A DNA stretch of 64,000 nt from positions 478,243,657 through 478,307,656 of the forward strand of contig NC_081412.1 of the NCBI RefSeq assembly GCF_030272615.1, written 5' to 3'. The stretch is from Cryptomeria japonica (Eukaryota; Streptophyta; Pinopsida; Cupressales; Cupressaceae). The position numbers were made by a program, and so were the translations under genes. Shown in pieces: positions 57,001 to 62,728 of this stretch. Positions within the stretch are counted from its first letter, which is position 1. Each line of letters begins with the position of its first letter. Under the pieces are notes generated by a model. That model saw nothing but the letters and a program-made list of their open reading frames with translations, made no database searches and was not told the origin of the DNA.

Positions 57001-57759
57001 GACTACTGCTGCTTTTGATCGTGGGAAAGGTGAGGACACATTTGGACAGAAAGATGAAGACTGGCAACTTTATAAGAAAATGAGCAAGGACAACGATGAT
57101 GATGATGATGATACACCAGACCAGGATGAAGCAGAGCTTGCACGTTTGAATGCACGCCTTCAGGTGTTCTGTATTTTCTCTTTGTATATTTAATTTTTTG
57201 TTTTACCTATCCCATAGACTGTCAACTAATGTTTCTCCTTTGGTAACAGGAATTAGACCCTACATTTCTATTACCATCAAATGATATCATGGGTAGCCAG
57301 CCTACCTTGGAAGTTCAGCAGCCTCGCCCACTTACTGCAGAGGATTTTCGCATCACACTTGGGGTCGAAAGATTCAGATGCCCTGAAATTTTATTTCAAC
57401 CTCATATGATTGGAATTGATCAGGCAGGACTTGATGAAATGGTAGGAATTTCAGCCCGAAGATTGCCTTCTCATATTGCAAATGCAGTCATGGATGGTAC
57501 TATTCTATTAACAGGTGGGACTTCACTTTTGCCCGGTTTGGATGCTAGGCTACAGGCAGAGATACAAAAAATAAGGCCTCTTGGATCTACAGTGAGGTTG
57601 GTTAGGGCGTCTGATCCACTTTTAGATGCATGGCGTGGGGCATCCAATTATGCTTCCTCTTCACTCTTTACCGGATATTCTTTTACTAGACAAGACTTTA
57701 TGGAGAAGGGGGAAGATTGGCTCCGGAAGTACAAATTAAGATATTCATTTGGTGCTTAG
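8003..57759 (+). CDS. ARP5: actin-related protein 5 (INO80 subunit), 8 exons, 5' end missing
   Basis: Plant ARP5, a nuclear actin-related protein that, by family knowledge, is a subunit of the INO80 chromatin-remodelling complex, acting in nucleosome sliding, transcription and DNA repair. The coding join is 8003-8115, 8403-8512, 51987-52096, 52221-52311, 55728-56162, 56550-56677, 56815-57163, 57250-57759. It gives an uninterrupted frame of about 614 codons ending in TAG. Recognisable blocks are the actin-fold segment around [37 protein letters not shown], the long charged coiled-coil insertion specific to ARP5 (exons 5-7, rich in Glu/Lys/Arg), [20 protein letters not shown], an Asp run ([18 protein letters not shown]), and the C-terminal actin subdomain with [39 protein letters not shown] and [12 protein letters not shown]5 proteins are about 720 residues, so ~110 N-terminal residues are missing and probably lie left of the window. 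The 43.5-kb intron is the striking feature. Confidence 0.95.
8403..8512 (+). CDS. ARP5: ARP5 exon b
   Basis: 110 nt. Acceptor CATGTTGCAG, donor CCA|GTAAGT, a near-consensus strong donor. The split codon with exon a gives Ala, then [13 protein letters not shown] through HVIP. Its donor opens the 43,474-bp intron. Confidence 0.95.
8740..9120. other. G-rich patches in the intron start
   Basis: Two G-run clusters (8747-8830 and about 9050-9115, the latter with a run of nine or more G) separated by ordinary sequence, in an otherwise AT-rich intron. They could be remnants of one GC-rich repeat. The open frames here on both strands have no family resemblance and are composition effects. Confidence 0.4.
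9256..9615. repeat. diverged tandem duplication in the intron
   Basis: Two imperfect direct copies starting TTGAACAAC (about 9257 and 9423) and sharing ACTTATGATGTTGG (about 9357 and 9554). Spacing differs by ~30 bp through an indel. No coding potential. Confidence 0.7.
10571..11275 (-). pseudogene. hAT transposase C-terminal relic (hAT1) with an intron
   Basis: C-terminal dimerisation region of an hAT transposase. On the minus strand, 11275-11087 encodes [14 protein letters not shown]...DEWWYLHGQ...KILSQ, then a GT-AG interval (11086-10926) that splices in frame to FASSSAE, a stop, [14 protein letters not shown] and [14 protein letters not shown]-like sequence, down to an acidic tail ([10 protein letters not shown]) and stop at about 10569. 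The N-terminal BED finger and catalytic part are absent between 11276 and the next insertion. Only the C-terminal third survives, with one internal stop. Confidence 0.87.
10926..11086 (-). other. intron inside the hAT1 transposase
   Basis: 161-bp GTATAT...CAACAG interval. Removing it restores the conserved LSQ-x-ASSS reading frame. The hAT2 relic has an intron at the same codon; hAT-B does not. Confidence 0.75.
11391..11515. repeat. short tandem repeat, ~52-bp period
   Basis: Two good copies and one partial copy of a unit starting GGGCC(A/G)ACCTAG and containing ATATCATTATTAAAA. Confidence 0.8.
11975..12420. repeat. degenerate minisatellite-like region
   Basis: A motif of the form AGCAYRCCACCYCAAGATGG recurs about four times (near 11984, 12085, 12288, 12364), together with CTTGGGCTTGAGG and CTTGCCATG elements. 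Unit lengths are irregular. The open frames on both strands here are by-products of the repeat. Confidence 0.6.
13404..13771 (+). repeat. left LTR of the 13.4-16.3 kb element
   Basis: 368 bp, TG...CA, followed immediately by the primer binding site. Confidence 0.93.
14086..14126. repeat. T-run/A-run inverted repeat
   Basis: About 16 T followed by AAATCTTC and about 17 A: a near-perfect homopolymer hairpin with an 8-nt loop just before the GC-rich leader. Confidence 0.85.
14165..14690. other. GC-rich leader inside the LTR element
   Basis: Proline/alanine-type codons make long overlapping open frames on both strands (13923-14810 +, 13973-14605 +, 14100-14771 -). No domain is recognised, and openness in several frames at once is the signature of a GC-rich, stop-poor leader, not of a gene. 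Confidence 0.7.
15882..16263 (+). repeat. right LTR of the 13.4-16.3 kb element
   Basis: 382 bp, preceded by the polypurine tract; carries ~17 bp (GTATGAAGAAGGATTA region near 16078) absent from the left LTR. Confidence 0.93.
16264..16446 (-). repeat. AT microsatellite and hAT-type terminus
   Basis: An (AT)n tract, then a GTAC-rich segment whose outer end reads, on the minus strand, CTAAGTTACCAAGTCAGG. This matches the terminal sequences of the other hAT elements here (see 36972 and 20968). It is probably the 5' terminus of the hAT1 relic, pushed away by the LTR insertion at 13404. The matching left terminus was not found. Confidence 0.5.
17021..18328 (-). pseudogene. 436-codon minus frame of unknown function, one TGA
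   Basis: Starts [15 protein letters not shown], continues acidic ([18 protein letters not shown]), then hydrophobic and Trp-rich. A single in-frame TGA (17918-17920) separates a 136-residue part from a 295-residue part. The second part contains two 86-residue repeats beginning [20 protein letters not shown], encoded by the 258-bp tandem duplication. Because the strand is A-poor, stop codons are rare by chance, so the open frame is only weak evidence of coding. No family recognised. Confidence 0.3.
17303..17818. repeat. 258-bp tandem duplication (two copies)
   Basis: Copies 17303-17560 and 17561-17818 are about 95% identical by eye. The period is 258 = 86 x 3, so the minus frame is kept. Each copy contains CACCTCAATAGGAAAGAGCT and CACCAAATATCCACCTCCAT. 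Confidence 0.93.
18412..20968 (-). mobile_element. hAT element relic (hAT3)
   Basis: The right terminus at 20968 reads CTGTGTTGCTAGGTACC on the minus strand, with a GTACC-rich subterminal zone (20747-20968) like the other hAT elements here. The left end lies somewhere near 18412, where GAGTACTTGG-type subterminal motifs occur, but no matching terminus or 8-bp duplication of TCTGATAG was found there. Antisense to ARP5. Confidence 0.65.
18640..20320 (-). pseudogene. hAT transposase relic (BED finger, DUF659 region)
   Basis: On the minus strand: an N-terminal BED-type finger ([11 protein letters not shown], stop, [16 protein letters not shown]; 20160-20060), a linker with [13 protein letters not shown] (19840-19800), the DUF659-like region [20 protein letters not shown] (19510-19450) with [13 protein letters not shown], and the later [16 protein letters not shown] / [12 protein letters not shown] blocks (18830-18640). 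Several stops and frame changes. The C-terminal dimerisation domain ([10 protein letters not shown]-type) is missing. Confidence 0.88.
20969..21715. other. intron sequence between hAT3 and gypsy G
   Basis: About 750 bp with no recognised gene or terminal repeat; apparently original intron or unclassified repeat. Confidence 0.45.
21716..22291 (-). repeat. G left LTR, distal part
   Basis: Direct match to 43947-44057 joined to 49836-50300 (for example GATGTGGG, GAAATAATATTAAAT, AAATTTGGTGGAGAAC, GGAGCGATTACCTTTTCAA). Confidence 0.85.
23445..24030 (+). repeat. LTR-like dispersed repeat R2 (plus copy)
   Basis: Starts TGTAGTGTCCCC; shares AATTTGCCCTAGAATTTGTC and the downstream 23.7-24.0 kb block with the minus copy at 5720-6379. 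A segment near 23950-24000 (CACCTCAAGACCTCTCTCGCAAGGTG in diverged form) recurs at 26379-26430. A minus-facing GGGGACATTACA end occurs at 25290. Confidence 0.5.
23598..23620. repeat. (CA)n microsatellite
   Basis: About 11 CA units inside the R2 repeat. Confidence 0.97.
24032..24067. repeat. compound (CA)n(TA)n microsatellite
   Basis: CA repeat passing directly into an AT repeat. Confidence 0.97.
24645..24710. repeat. short tandem duplication, ~32-bp unit
   Basis: Two adjacent copies of CATC(A/G)CTTGTTAGTGAGGAG followed by GGACCTCACC. Confidence 0.88.
26106..26376 (-). repeat. G left LTR, proximal part
   Basis: Matches 50302-50544 (GGCTCCTTRTTGGTAGG, GATAGTCTTTAGAATGTT, AAATAATATGAAA). On the minus strand it is preceded by the purine tract GAGAGGGA. 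Confidence 0.82.
26750..27229 (-). pseudogene. Ty3/gypsy gag relic of G (C-terminal part)
   Basis: Minus-strand frames give the retrotransposon gag core in order: [18 protein letters not shown] (27160), [14 protein letters not shown] (26960), AEFQNLSN (26890), [19 protein letters not shown] (26850) and KAFNPRSLQ (26790). Two frame changes and stops. The larger plus-strand open frame 26719-27141 is a shadow of this. It continues, on the other side of E1, into 43385-43925. Confidence 0.85.
27235..27434 (-). repeat. E1 3' LTR
   Basis: 200 bp; aligns with 43182-43379, sharing AATGTATTCTTCTATTAGAT and TTCACCTCCTTTTAT. Confidence 0.87.
27850..28530 (-). pseudogene. E1 copia gag relic
   Basis: Minus-strand gag of the UBN2 type: [19 protein letters not shown] (28510), [20 protein letters not shown] (28420), IWRKLNTLF, then after frame changes [18 protein letters not shown] (28190), [13 protein letters not shown] (28060) and a degenerate zinc knuckle [14 protein letters not shown] (27970) in which the last Cys is lost. 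The frame continues across the E2 insertion into 35024-35065 (HLEVRIQMQ). Broken by several stops. Confidence 0.85.
28531..28884 (-). repeat. E2 3' LTR
   Basis: 354 bp; near-identical to 34675-35023 with small indels. Confidence 0.94.
28920..29260. repeat. tandem repeat before E2's polypurine tract
   Basis: Units of the form CATGGAGTCTCTCAACATGA plus TCCACCATGGCTACTCCCATG repeat about five times. The inverse of the same motif (GGGAGTAGCCATGGTGG) forms the tandem array of E3, showing kinship. Confidence 0.9.
29671..30507 (+). repeat. E3 left LTR
   Basis: 837 bp with TATATAAGCAATGTAA promoter-like stretch near 30003. Confidence 0.95.
30600..31844 (+). pseudogene. E3 gag-protease (one internal TGA)
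   Basis: Copia gag starting [20 protein letters not shown] at 30600, with the gag core ([51 protein letters not shown]). It reads on to a zinc knuckle [14 protein letters not shown], where the fourth ligand Cys is Ser, then the protease core [13 protein letters not shown] with the catalytic DSG, and [17 protein letters not shown]. Apart from one TGA at 30924-30926 the frame is open for 414 codons to TAA. It ends [12 protein letters not shown], just before where integrase should start. The single stop and open frame suggest a fairly young copy. Confidence 0.93.
31845..32925 (+). repeat. E3 3' untranslated zone with tandem array
   Basis: No coding. From about 32250 to 32880 a motif CCACCCTCTGCGAGTAGGCATGGTGG (diverged) recurs ten or so times at irregular spacing, changing gradually into GGGAGTAGCCATGGTGG near the polypurine tract. 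Confidence 0.85.
32926..33758 (+). repeat. E3 right LTR
   Basis: 833 bp. Its last ~21 bp plus the target site are repeated once more 46 bp downstream (33782-33809). Confidence 0.94.
34675..35023 (-). repeat. E2 5' LTR
   Basis: 349 bp, adjoining the initiator-Met primer site on its inner side. Confidence 0.94.
35066..36971. other. E1 leader region with decayed repeats
   Basis: Between E1's gag start and hAT2. Holds an imperfect duplication (35397-35483 and 35523-35608, each with GGCAGGT.TTA.GCATCCA) of the R2-related type. The open frames at 36001-36287 show no recognised domain. Confidence 0.5.
37214..37471 (-). repeat. LARD1 3' LTR
   Basis: 258 bp; matches 39167-39423. Confidence 0.92.
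39167..39423 (-). repeat. LARD1 5' LTR
   Basis: 257 bp; contains a small AAGCTCAAAAGCT duplication absent from the other copy. Confidence 0.92.
39523..41830 (-). pseudogene. hAT2 transposase relic
   Basis: Minus strand, in order: BED-type finger [20 protein letters not shown]...GIRVC (41715-41620), linker [14 protein letters not shown] and [18 protein letters not shown] (41410-41260), [18 protein letters not shown] (40430-40375), [10 protein letters not shown]...IKILSQ (40055-39979), an intron, [14 protein letters not shown] (39875-39835) and the tail [20 protein letters not shown] onward to 39523 (frame change near 39795). Many stops and frame changes. Domain order matches hAT1, hAT3 and hAT-B. 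Confidence 0.88.
39882..39978 (-). other. intron inside the hAT2 transposase (donor mutated)
   Basis: 97-bp interval at the same LSQ codon as in hAT1. The acceptor TTTTAACAG is intact; the donor reads CTATTT where hAT1 has GTATAT. Removing it restores LSQ-VASSV. Confidence 0.7.
42113..42370. repeat. 131-bp tandem duplication in hAT2
   Basis: Two copies starting GCCCTTCAAAATGCC / ACCCTTCAAAATGCC, in the 5' untranslated zone of the transposase. Confidence 0.92.
42476..42955. repeat. ~241-bp tandem duplication spanning the hAT2 right end and its flank
   Basis: Both units contain GGGGTGTTTGGGGTGCAC, CTTACCTAGG, the hAT terminus, the target site (T(C/T)GAAAAT) and ATATCATGAAATTTGA of the flanking E1 leader. 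The duplication therefore happened after hAT2 inserted. Confidence 0.85.
43182..43379 (-). repeat. E1 5' LTR
   Basis: 198 bp with a TATAAAAGG promoter-like box (43262-43270 on the minus strand). Followed on the minus strand by primer site TGGTATCAAAG. Confidence 0.87.
43385..43925 (-). pseudogene. gypsy G gag relic (N-terminal part)
   Basis: Minus strand: [18 protein letters not shown] (43815-43760), QQLTNMVA (43690), [15 protein letters not shown] (43655-43610), [19 protein letters not shown] (43550-43490), [18 protein letters not shown] (43465-43410). Rejoining at the GATTT target site, it leads to [15 protein letters not shown] at 27229. Stops and frame changes present. Confidence 0.7.
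43947..44057 (-). repeat. G right LTR, inner part
   Basis: Adjoins the primer-like TGGTATTCGAGA on the minus strand. Continues at 49836 after LARD2. Confidence 0.8.
44751..48341 (+). mobile_element. hAT element hAT-B, nested in LARD2
   Basis: Ends CAAGGTTGCA (left) and, read inward from the right, CAAGATTGCATGGGTACGAG: 9 of 10 over the terminal ten. LARD-type sequence lies on both sides. No 8-bp target duplication is clear (GTATAAAC versus CTCAAAAA). It carries the best-preserved transposase of the window, on the same strand as ARP5. Confidence 0.8.
45931..47982 (+). pseudogene. hAT-B transposase, nearly full length, broken
   Basis: Plus strand, in order: [15 protein letters not shown] finger [19 protein letters not shown]...C (46030-46110), [20 protein letters not shown] (46370-46430), [17 protein letters not shown] (46565-46615) with the expected catalytic-region DGWTD, then [19 protein letters not shown] (46790), [15 protein letters not shown] (46840-46880; the family CxxH), [45 protein letters not shown], and the C-terminal [17 protein letters not shown] (47690-47740), ending [11 protein letters not shown]. 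Defects: a frame change near 46010, TAG near 45965, TGA near 46180, frame changes near 46750 and 47520-47580, TAG at 47896. No intron at the LSQ codon, unlike hAT1/hAT2. Confidence 0.92.
49000..49166 (-). repeat. LARD2 5' LTR, inner part
   Basis: Matches 44058-44229; the missing outer 24 bp are at 49812-49835. Confidence 0.92.
49167..49806 (-). mobile_element. solo LTR (640 bp) inserted in LARD2's LTR
   Basis: Ends TGTTAAATTT...AACAACA, with a perfect 5-bp duplication TATAG (49162-49166 and 49807-49811). Orientation is minus, judged by TGGGTTTTTCCTCC / GGTTTTCCCAAGGTAT, which resemble the 3' part of the E3 LTR. There is no internal sequence, so it is the product of LTR-LTR recombination. Confidence 0.92.
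49836..50544 (-). repeat. G right LTR, outer part
   Basis: Matches 21830-22291 and 26106-26376. Its right edge, where similarity stops after ATATGAAA, is approximate. Confidence 0.8.
50545..51986. other. intron sequence before the 51987 exon
   Basis: No element or gene recognised. The last 60 bp are pyrimidine-rich and end with acceptor TTTTGTACTTCAG. Confidence 0.5.
51987..52096 (+). CDS. ARP5: ARP5 exon c
   Basis: 110 nt, acceptor CTTCAG|GTTCTA, donor CACCG|GTGAGA. Encodes [20 protein letters not shown] through YPYH plus two bases of a split Arg codon. Confidence 0.96.
52221..52311 (+). CDS. ARP5: ARP5 exon d
   Basis: 91 nt, acceptor GCAAACAG, donor TTTCAG|GTCAAA. Encodes [20 protein letters not shown] through LQIFQ. 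Donor GTCAAA is a weak consensus. Confidence 0.94.
52312..55727 (+). other. ARP5: ARP5 intron d-e (3,416 bp)
   Basis: No exon or complete element. From about 54000 to 54990 unusually even base composition precedes an A-run (54963-54986), followed by another A-rich tract (55040-55070). It could be an old poly(A)-tailed retroposed insertion, but no reverse transcriptase, A/B boxes or target duplication were recognised. Confidence 0.6.
55728..56162 (+). CDS. ARP5: ARP5 exon e
   Basis: 435 nt (145 codons), acceptor TGATTTCAG, donor GAGCAG|GTAATG. Encodes [20 protein letters not shown], then the coiled-coil insertion of ARP5 ([17 protein letters not shown]...), to [11 protein letters not shown]. 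Confidence 0.97.
56550..56677 (+). CDS. ARP5: ARP5 exon f
   Basis: 128 nt, acceptor TTTTAACAG, donor CGACT|GTAAGT. Encodes [20 protein letters not shown] and a Glu/Arg-rich helix. Confidence 0.96.
56815..57163 (+). CDS. ARP5: ARP5 exon g
   Basis: 349 nt, acceptor GTGATTTAG, donor CTTCAG|GTGTTC. Encodes [51 protein letters not shown] and the Asp-rich [18 protein letters not shown]. Confidence 0.97.
57250..57759 (+). CDS. ARP5: ARP5 terminal exon h
   Basis: 510 nt including the TAG stop, acceptor TTTGGTAACAG. Encodes [17 protein letters not shown] through the C-terminal actin subdomain ([51 protein letters not shown]) and ends [10 protein letters not shown]. Confidence 0.97.
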   Translation, partial: ELDPTFLLPSNDIMGSQPTLEVQQPRPLTAEDFRITLGVERFRCPEILFQPHMIGIDQAGLDEMVGISARRLPSHIANAVMDGTILLTGGTSLLPGLDARLQAEIQKIRPLGSTVRLVRASDPLLDAWRGASNYASSSLFTGYSFTRQDFMEKGEDWLRKYKLRYSFGA

Positions 57760-58346
57760 ATGCTGATCCACATTAAGTTAAAGTTGGTTTTCACCAAATA
57801 GTTGTAAATTCTAATATTTATGAAAAAAAATATTCTACCGCTGTGGAGGAAGAAGTGAATGATTTGTACACCTACAATGGAAATGGGACAGTTGAGTGTC
57901 TCAGGTATATGAGCATGCTATAATTTTTTCAACTCTTAGCCAATGTTCCATTTTATATGAGCATCCTTGTTTTCGTCGTTAGCAATTTAAACATTTATAG
58001 AGTGCGTTTTAACATTATTAACGTTTTAAGTATTCCTCACATGTTCACCCATCCACGTGAATGGGGCTTAACTTGAAGAATTGAGATATATGGTTTTAAT
58101 TTAATATTCTAAATTAACATTTGTAAGTGTTTGAGATAGAATATACAAGGTATTTATTTTATAGAGAATTCACATTTAGATTTGTAGGGAATAACGTAAG
58201 GCTAAACTGTCGCTTATATGATTCCATGTATAATATTCAATAGAATATACAATTATAACATAATATTTGTTTGCAATATAAGGATTTTTTCAATTGAAGA
58301 GAGCACCAATAAAGTAGACTATTAATCATGGAAAAAACAAGGAGAT
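57760..58346 (+). other. ARP5: ARP5 3' flank / 3' untranslated region
   Basis: AT-rich, no gene. The only exact AATAAA noted is at 58308-58313, just before the truncated LTR; earlier near-matches could serve as poly(A) signals. The transcript end cannot be set from sequence alone. Confidence 0.45.
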
Positions 58347-59281
58347 TTCCCCCTCAATGGTGCTCATTTTTCAAGGGGAGGATGCGACCCATCTCTCTGA
58401 CGAGAAATGAAATTGGTGGCTCTATGTGACCGTTGGAGATCGGCTTAATCGGTTAATTGAACTATGATCTCATATATAAAGACATTTGATCAACCAAATT
58501 TCATCCTAAGTAACATTCTAAGACTCCAAGCATTCGACCTAGAGCATTTAAGCATTGATGTGTTCATTATCAAGCATTTTCAGAGATCTTCAAGGTTGCA
58601 TTTCCTTCATTCAATCTTTGTGGAGAAAAAATACATCATTCATATGCAAGCATGCGTGAACATATGTGAATACGTTCAAAAAACAAATTATCATTATCAA
58701 TCATTACAAATCTAAGGTATATATTTCCATTGTTTATTTCAGTATTTGCAATATTTCATTTAAGGTTAATTCCTAAATTGAGGTTTGACATAGGCAAGCT
58801 CCTATTCCCAATTTATTTTCCCTTTTTTTTGTGTGTAGGAAGCAGGTATGGAGTTGTGATCTTTAGAAAATCATTTACACTGACGAATCAATCACCCATT
58901 GGAGTGTGAAAAGTACGGAAGACCAGGGTGGCCACCACCATGGTCCCAACAAATTAGGAGCTCCTTTTGGGAACAAATTTGAATACATTTACATTTTGCA
59001 AATCTAGGTTCGTGGCTTGATTTGACGATTGCAGCTCACTATTCATGCGTTTTTACACCAATTCCAACCCATTTACCCTAATTTCAATATTTTTAACAAT
59101 TCAATTCAATTCAAGTTAAAGGAAATAAGAGGCTCATCCAAGATCCTTGGAATTTGATCAACATCTAGATCCATTGGGTTTAGATCTATCAAATTTTTAT
59201 CTTTCCCTAATGTATTGGTCCCTAAGTAAAAATTAGTGGTTTTCATCTTTGTGGTGGAAACCTTAATTTTTCATTTTTACA
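58347..59281 (+). repeat. left LTR (5'-truncated) of the 58.3-63.9 kb element
   Basis: Starts inside the LTR at TCCCCCTCAATGG and ends TTTTTACA. A TATATAAAG promoter-like box is at about 58473. Confidence 0.87.
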
Positions 59282-59863
59282 TTTTGGTGAACTCAAGTCC
59301 TTACACCTGTAATCTTAAATCTGAGTGTTTAGGCAATTTAAAATTCAAATTTACATTTACAAGTTCAATTCCCAAGTGAATTTCATAAATTTAGAGTTTT
59401 AATCAATAAAAACCCTAATTTTTAAATTCTAAAATTGAGCTTGCGAACTATCTAATTTGGATTATTTGTTTCAGATTTGATTTACAAACATTTCAAATTT
59501 TCATTCATAAATCTCATTTTAATCAAATTACCTAAATTTAGAGGTTTAATTCATAAAAACCCTAATTTATTTTGGTTAATTGGATTTGTGACTTGCATAA
59601 TTTATCACTTTAATTTTTAGATTTGTTTTTAAGCATTAATAATGACACTTAATAGATCTGATTTATTTGCTATTTCACATATGATTTTTTTTCTTTTTAC
59701 TTACATTTATTATAATCATGTGTTGGATAATGACTTCTTTCACTTCACATTGCTTTTTTTCATTCATAGCACTTTGGCATATTGCATTTTTAGAATCTAT
59801 AAATTTCATCCTTTCAATCAATTAGATCTCAAAGTTTTCATTTATAGTGCATGATGTTTTATT

Positions 59864-60980
59864 GTGATATTTTTAGGAAAATGCATTGCATATATAGATC
59901 ACATTAAAGCTTTTGTAGATCTCAATCCTAGAGATGCTAATGGAAAAGCTAATCCTTGTACCTCTTCTAGGGTATCTAGTGTGAATGAAAAACAAGCTAA
60001 TACTCTTATTAATGATCTCTCTAATGGAGAGCAAGCATTGAAGAACAACATGGCATCATCTTCTCCCCATACACATACTCTAGCGCAAGGGGGACAAGAT
60101 CAAAATATTGGTGTTTCTATTTCTATGGATCCTACCTATTCTCCTAGAGCCTATCTTAGTCATCAAAACATATGCAGAAAAGATGATGTTATGCATTTTA
60201 TTTATGATCTATCTCTTAACATAACATTAAGCAAAGATGAGACCTTAGATGATAAGGATCTTCCTTCCCAATCTACCAAAGAGGATATGCATGATAGAAA
60301 AGAAAACCCTCTTCCACAAGATATTTCTTCATCAACTTGTCCCTTTGTTCCTCCTATGCACACACTACAAATTTCAAAGAAATTCATTATAATATTCCTC
60401 CTTTTCAATAAAGAAATTTTTATAGGAGTGACTTTAACATAATATCAAAACAAGGTTTTAGAGGACAAGGACTTGGAAAATTTGAACAGAGAATTAGTCC
60501 CCCTATAAACCCTCCTATACAAGCTAGCACAAAAGGCTTAAGACATTATCATGATTTTCCTATGGATGAACTCCTTAGGATTCAAGACTTCAAAGATCAT
60601 CTAGCAAGACAAAAAAAACCTATCGTTCATCTAAAAGTGATTTTACTTCAACAATTCCTTTCTGCTCATATTACCAAACAAATGATTACATTGCCAATGA
60701 TTGTCCTAATTTTCAAAATGGAATGCAAGGACTCATTGATAGAGGCATAGTTAAAATCATAGATAACAATCCTTCTTCTAACAACCCTTGCCCCATATCA
60801 TAAGAGACAAGGCCTAATCCTATTGATGATCAGGAAAGATTAACAACTAGAATCTTTTGGAAGTTAAAGTATGATAAGAATGTTGTCTTTCCTTTCGTAA
60901 AATTTAGCAAAGAGCACAAAAAAGTAGTGAACATTGTTTTTTTTCATCACGATAGTTCTCATTCTCTTGAAAAGTGTAAA
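59864..60980 (+). pseudogene. gag-like relic with G-patch motif
   Basis: Plus frames give a Ser/Asn-rich segment (59864-60442), then after a frame change ISKQGFRGQGLGKFEQ (60440-60490), a G-patch-like Gly motif, then PMDELLRIQDFKDHLARQKK (60560-60620), and after another frame change YYQTNDYIANDCPNFQNGMQ, GLIDRGIVKIIDN and HHDSSHSLEKCKSF. The order G-patch then a Cys/His-like segment is known from some plant gypsy polyproteins. Several stops; no protease or reverse transcriptase follows. Confidence 0.65.
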
Positions 60981-61049
60981 TCATTTAAGATATTTGGTCA
61001 AGAACAATTTGATATGGCTCACATAGATCTTTCAGGATATTGCTCTCTT

Positions 61050-62728
61050 TCTTGGTGAGAAAGTAGTGCCTTGGCACTTTTTTCACCTCCATGTTGCTCC
61101 TCACCCTATGCCACAAGTATTTAACCTAATTGGGGGCTCTTTGTCATAAGAGGTGATGTTTTTTCAATATCAAACATCTTGGGGCAGCAACATGGTTCAT
61201 TCTTGCCTCTATACTTGGGGGGCAAGAATCTTATCCTTTTATTTCTCTCTATCTAAAGTGTCACTATTTCCTTTAGGGGTTGCATTTTTCATATCTTTTT
61301 TTGCGTGGAATGGTATGTCTTTTATGATTAATCTTTCTCTTAAGAAGAATATGTGATCCTTCATTCTAATATTTCTCTCTTTCCCTTTGAAGATTGCATC
61401 TTCTTTAAAGTTGCATTTTACATATATAAATGTCTTTTCTTGCATTGAATATTCTTCGTGTGAGTACATTGTGCATTTGCTTATGTCTAATCTCTCCTTA
61501 GAGGTTGTGTAATTCTTCTCATTGTCCCTGAGTTTGAGGGGGCAAGTATTTCTCTCTTATCCCTTCTAAGGATCCACTTTTCTTTTGTTGAGTGGTATTT
61601 GCATATGATCTGATGTCATTCCTTCTGTGAAATTGTTGTTTGCTCAAGTATTCTCTCTTATGCAAGAGGTGTATGTCCTTAGCTACAACCTCTTTTGCAC
61701 TTGGCAATGATTATAAACTTACCCCTCACATTGGGTCAAAAGTGTGTCATCCTATATCAAGAATCCCTTTCACCTAGCAATAAGAGGAAGGTAGGCATTC
61801 TTGTTCTCCTTCCCTTTTGGTAGAAAATGTTATGTTTGTTCAAGAACTCCTCTTGGAGGAAGATGTCTTTTGAGCAAAAATATTTTCTCCTCCAAGGACC
61901 CTCTTTACACTTTTTGCAAGATATCTCTTTTTCAACTATCTTATCCTTACCTGTAAGAGTATTCCCACTCTAGCTTGGATATATGAGCATTGTTGCCTAA
62001 AGGATATCTCCTTGGTGTTGAAGGTGGGTATCCTTGTTTGTAGCTTCCTTAAGACATCAACATAGGGCTATGTTGACATCAACATAAGAAACAAACTCTT
62101 ATATGGGATGCTATATACTTGAAACTAGACATCACTTGCACACACACATGAGGATGACTGGAACTAGCAAAACATAGCTAGACTATTCCTACTCTCCTCC
62201 CAAACATGGATCACCTAGAAAAACACATCTAGAGTGTGTGTCCATGTCCTTTCTCATCATTCTTCTCATGGATCACATAGAAAACCACATCTAGCATGAT
62301 TCTTTCTTCTCATGAACTCATAACTTTACTATTGGTGGTTCATGGATGATGCGTGTTTTTCTCTTTTATGTGATCACTTTTGTTCTTGAGATGGTATTTT
62401 TCAAGAATGATATTAGTGGTTGAGACATTTTGATATCGAGGTCTCTTCAACTAGTTGACTTAAGGTCTTGTTTTGGTGTTTAGTTTTTGTATCTTTTGAC
62501 TTTTTTTGTTTTTGTTTGTCTTTTGTTTTTGTCTTGTTTTGTGTGCCCTTGCATGAGTTTGAGTGAGTTAAGATCCTAATATTGGTGGCTTTGTTCCTCA
62601 AAATTAGTGATGTTTTATACTCCTTGTGATTTTGCTCCTCTTTGCTCTTCTCCTTCATCTCTTTTGTCTACTTTACAGTGTGTATTTGCATAGGCTCATA
62701 CTCCTGTTAAAGTGGGGGCTAAATATAG
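61050..62728 (+). other. non-coding interior of the 58.3-63.9 kb element
   Basis: Pyrimidine-rich, with no domain recognised. Short stop-free stretches on either strand are chance. It ends with the polypurine-like tract before the right LTR. Confidence 0.6.
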
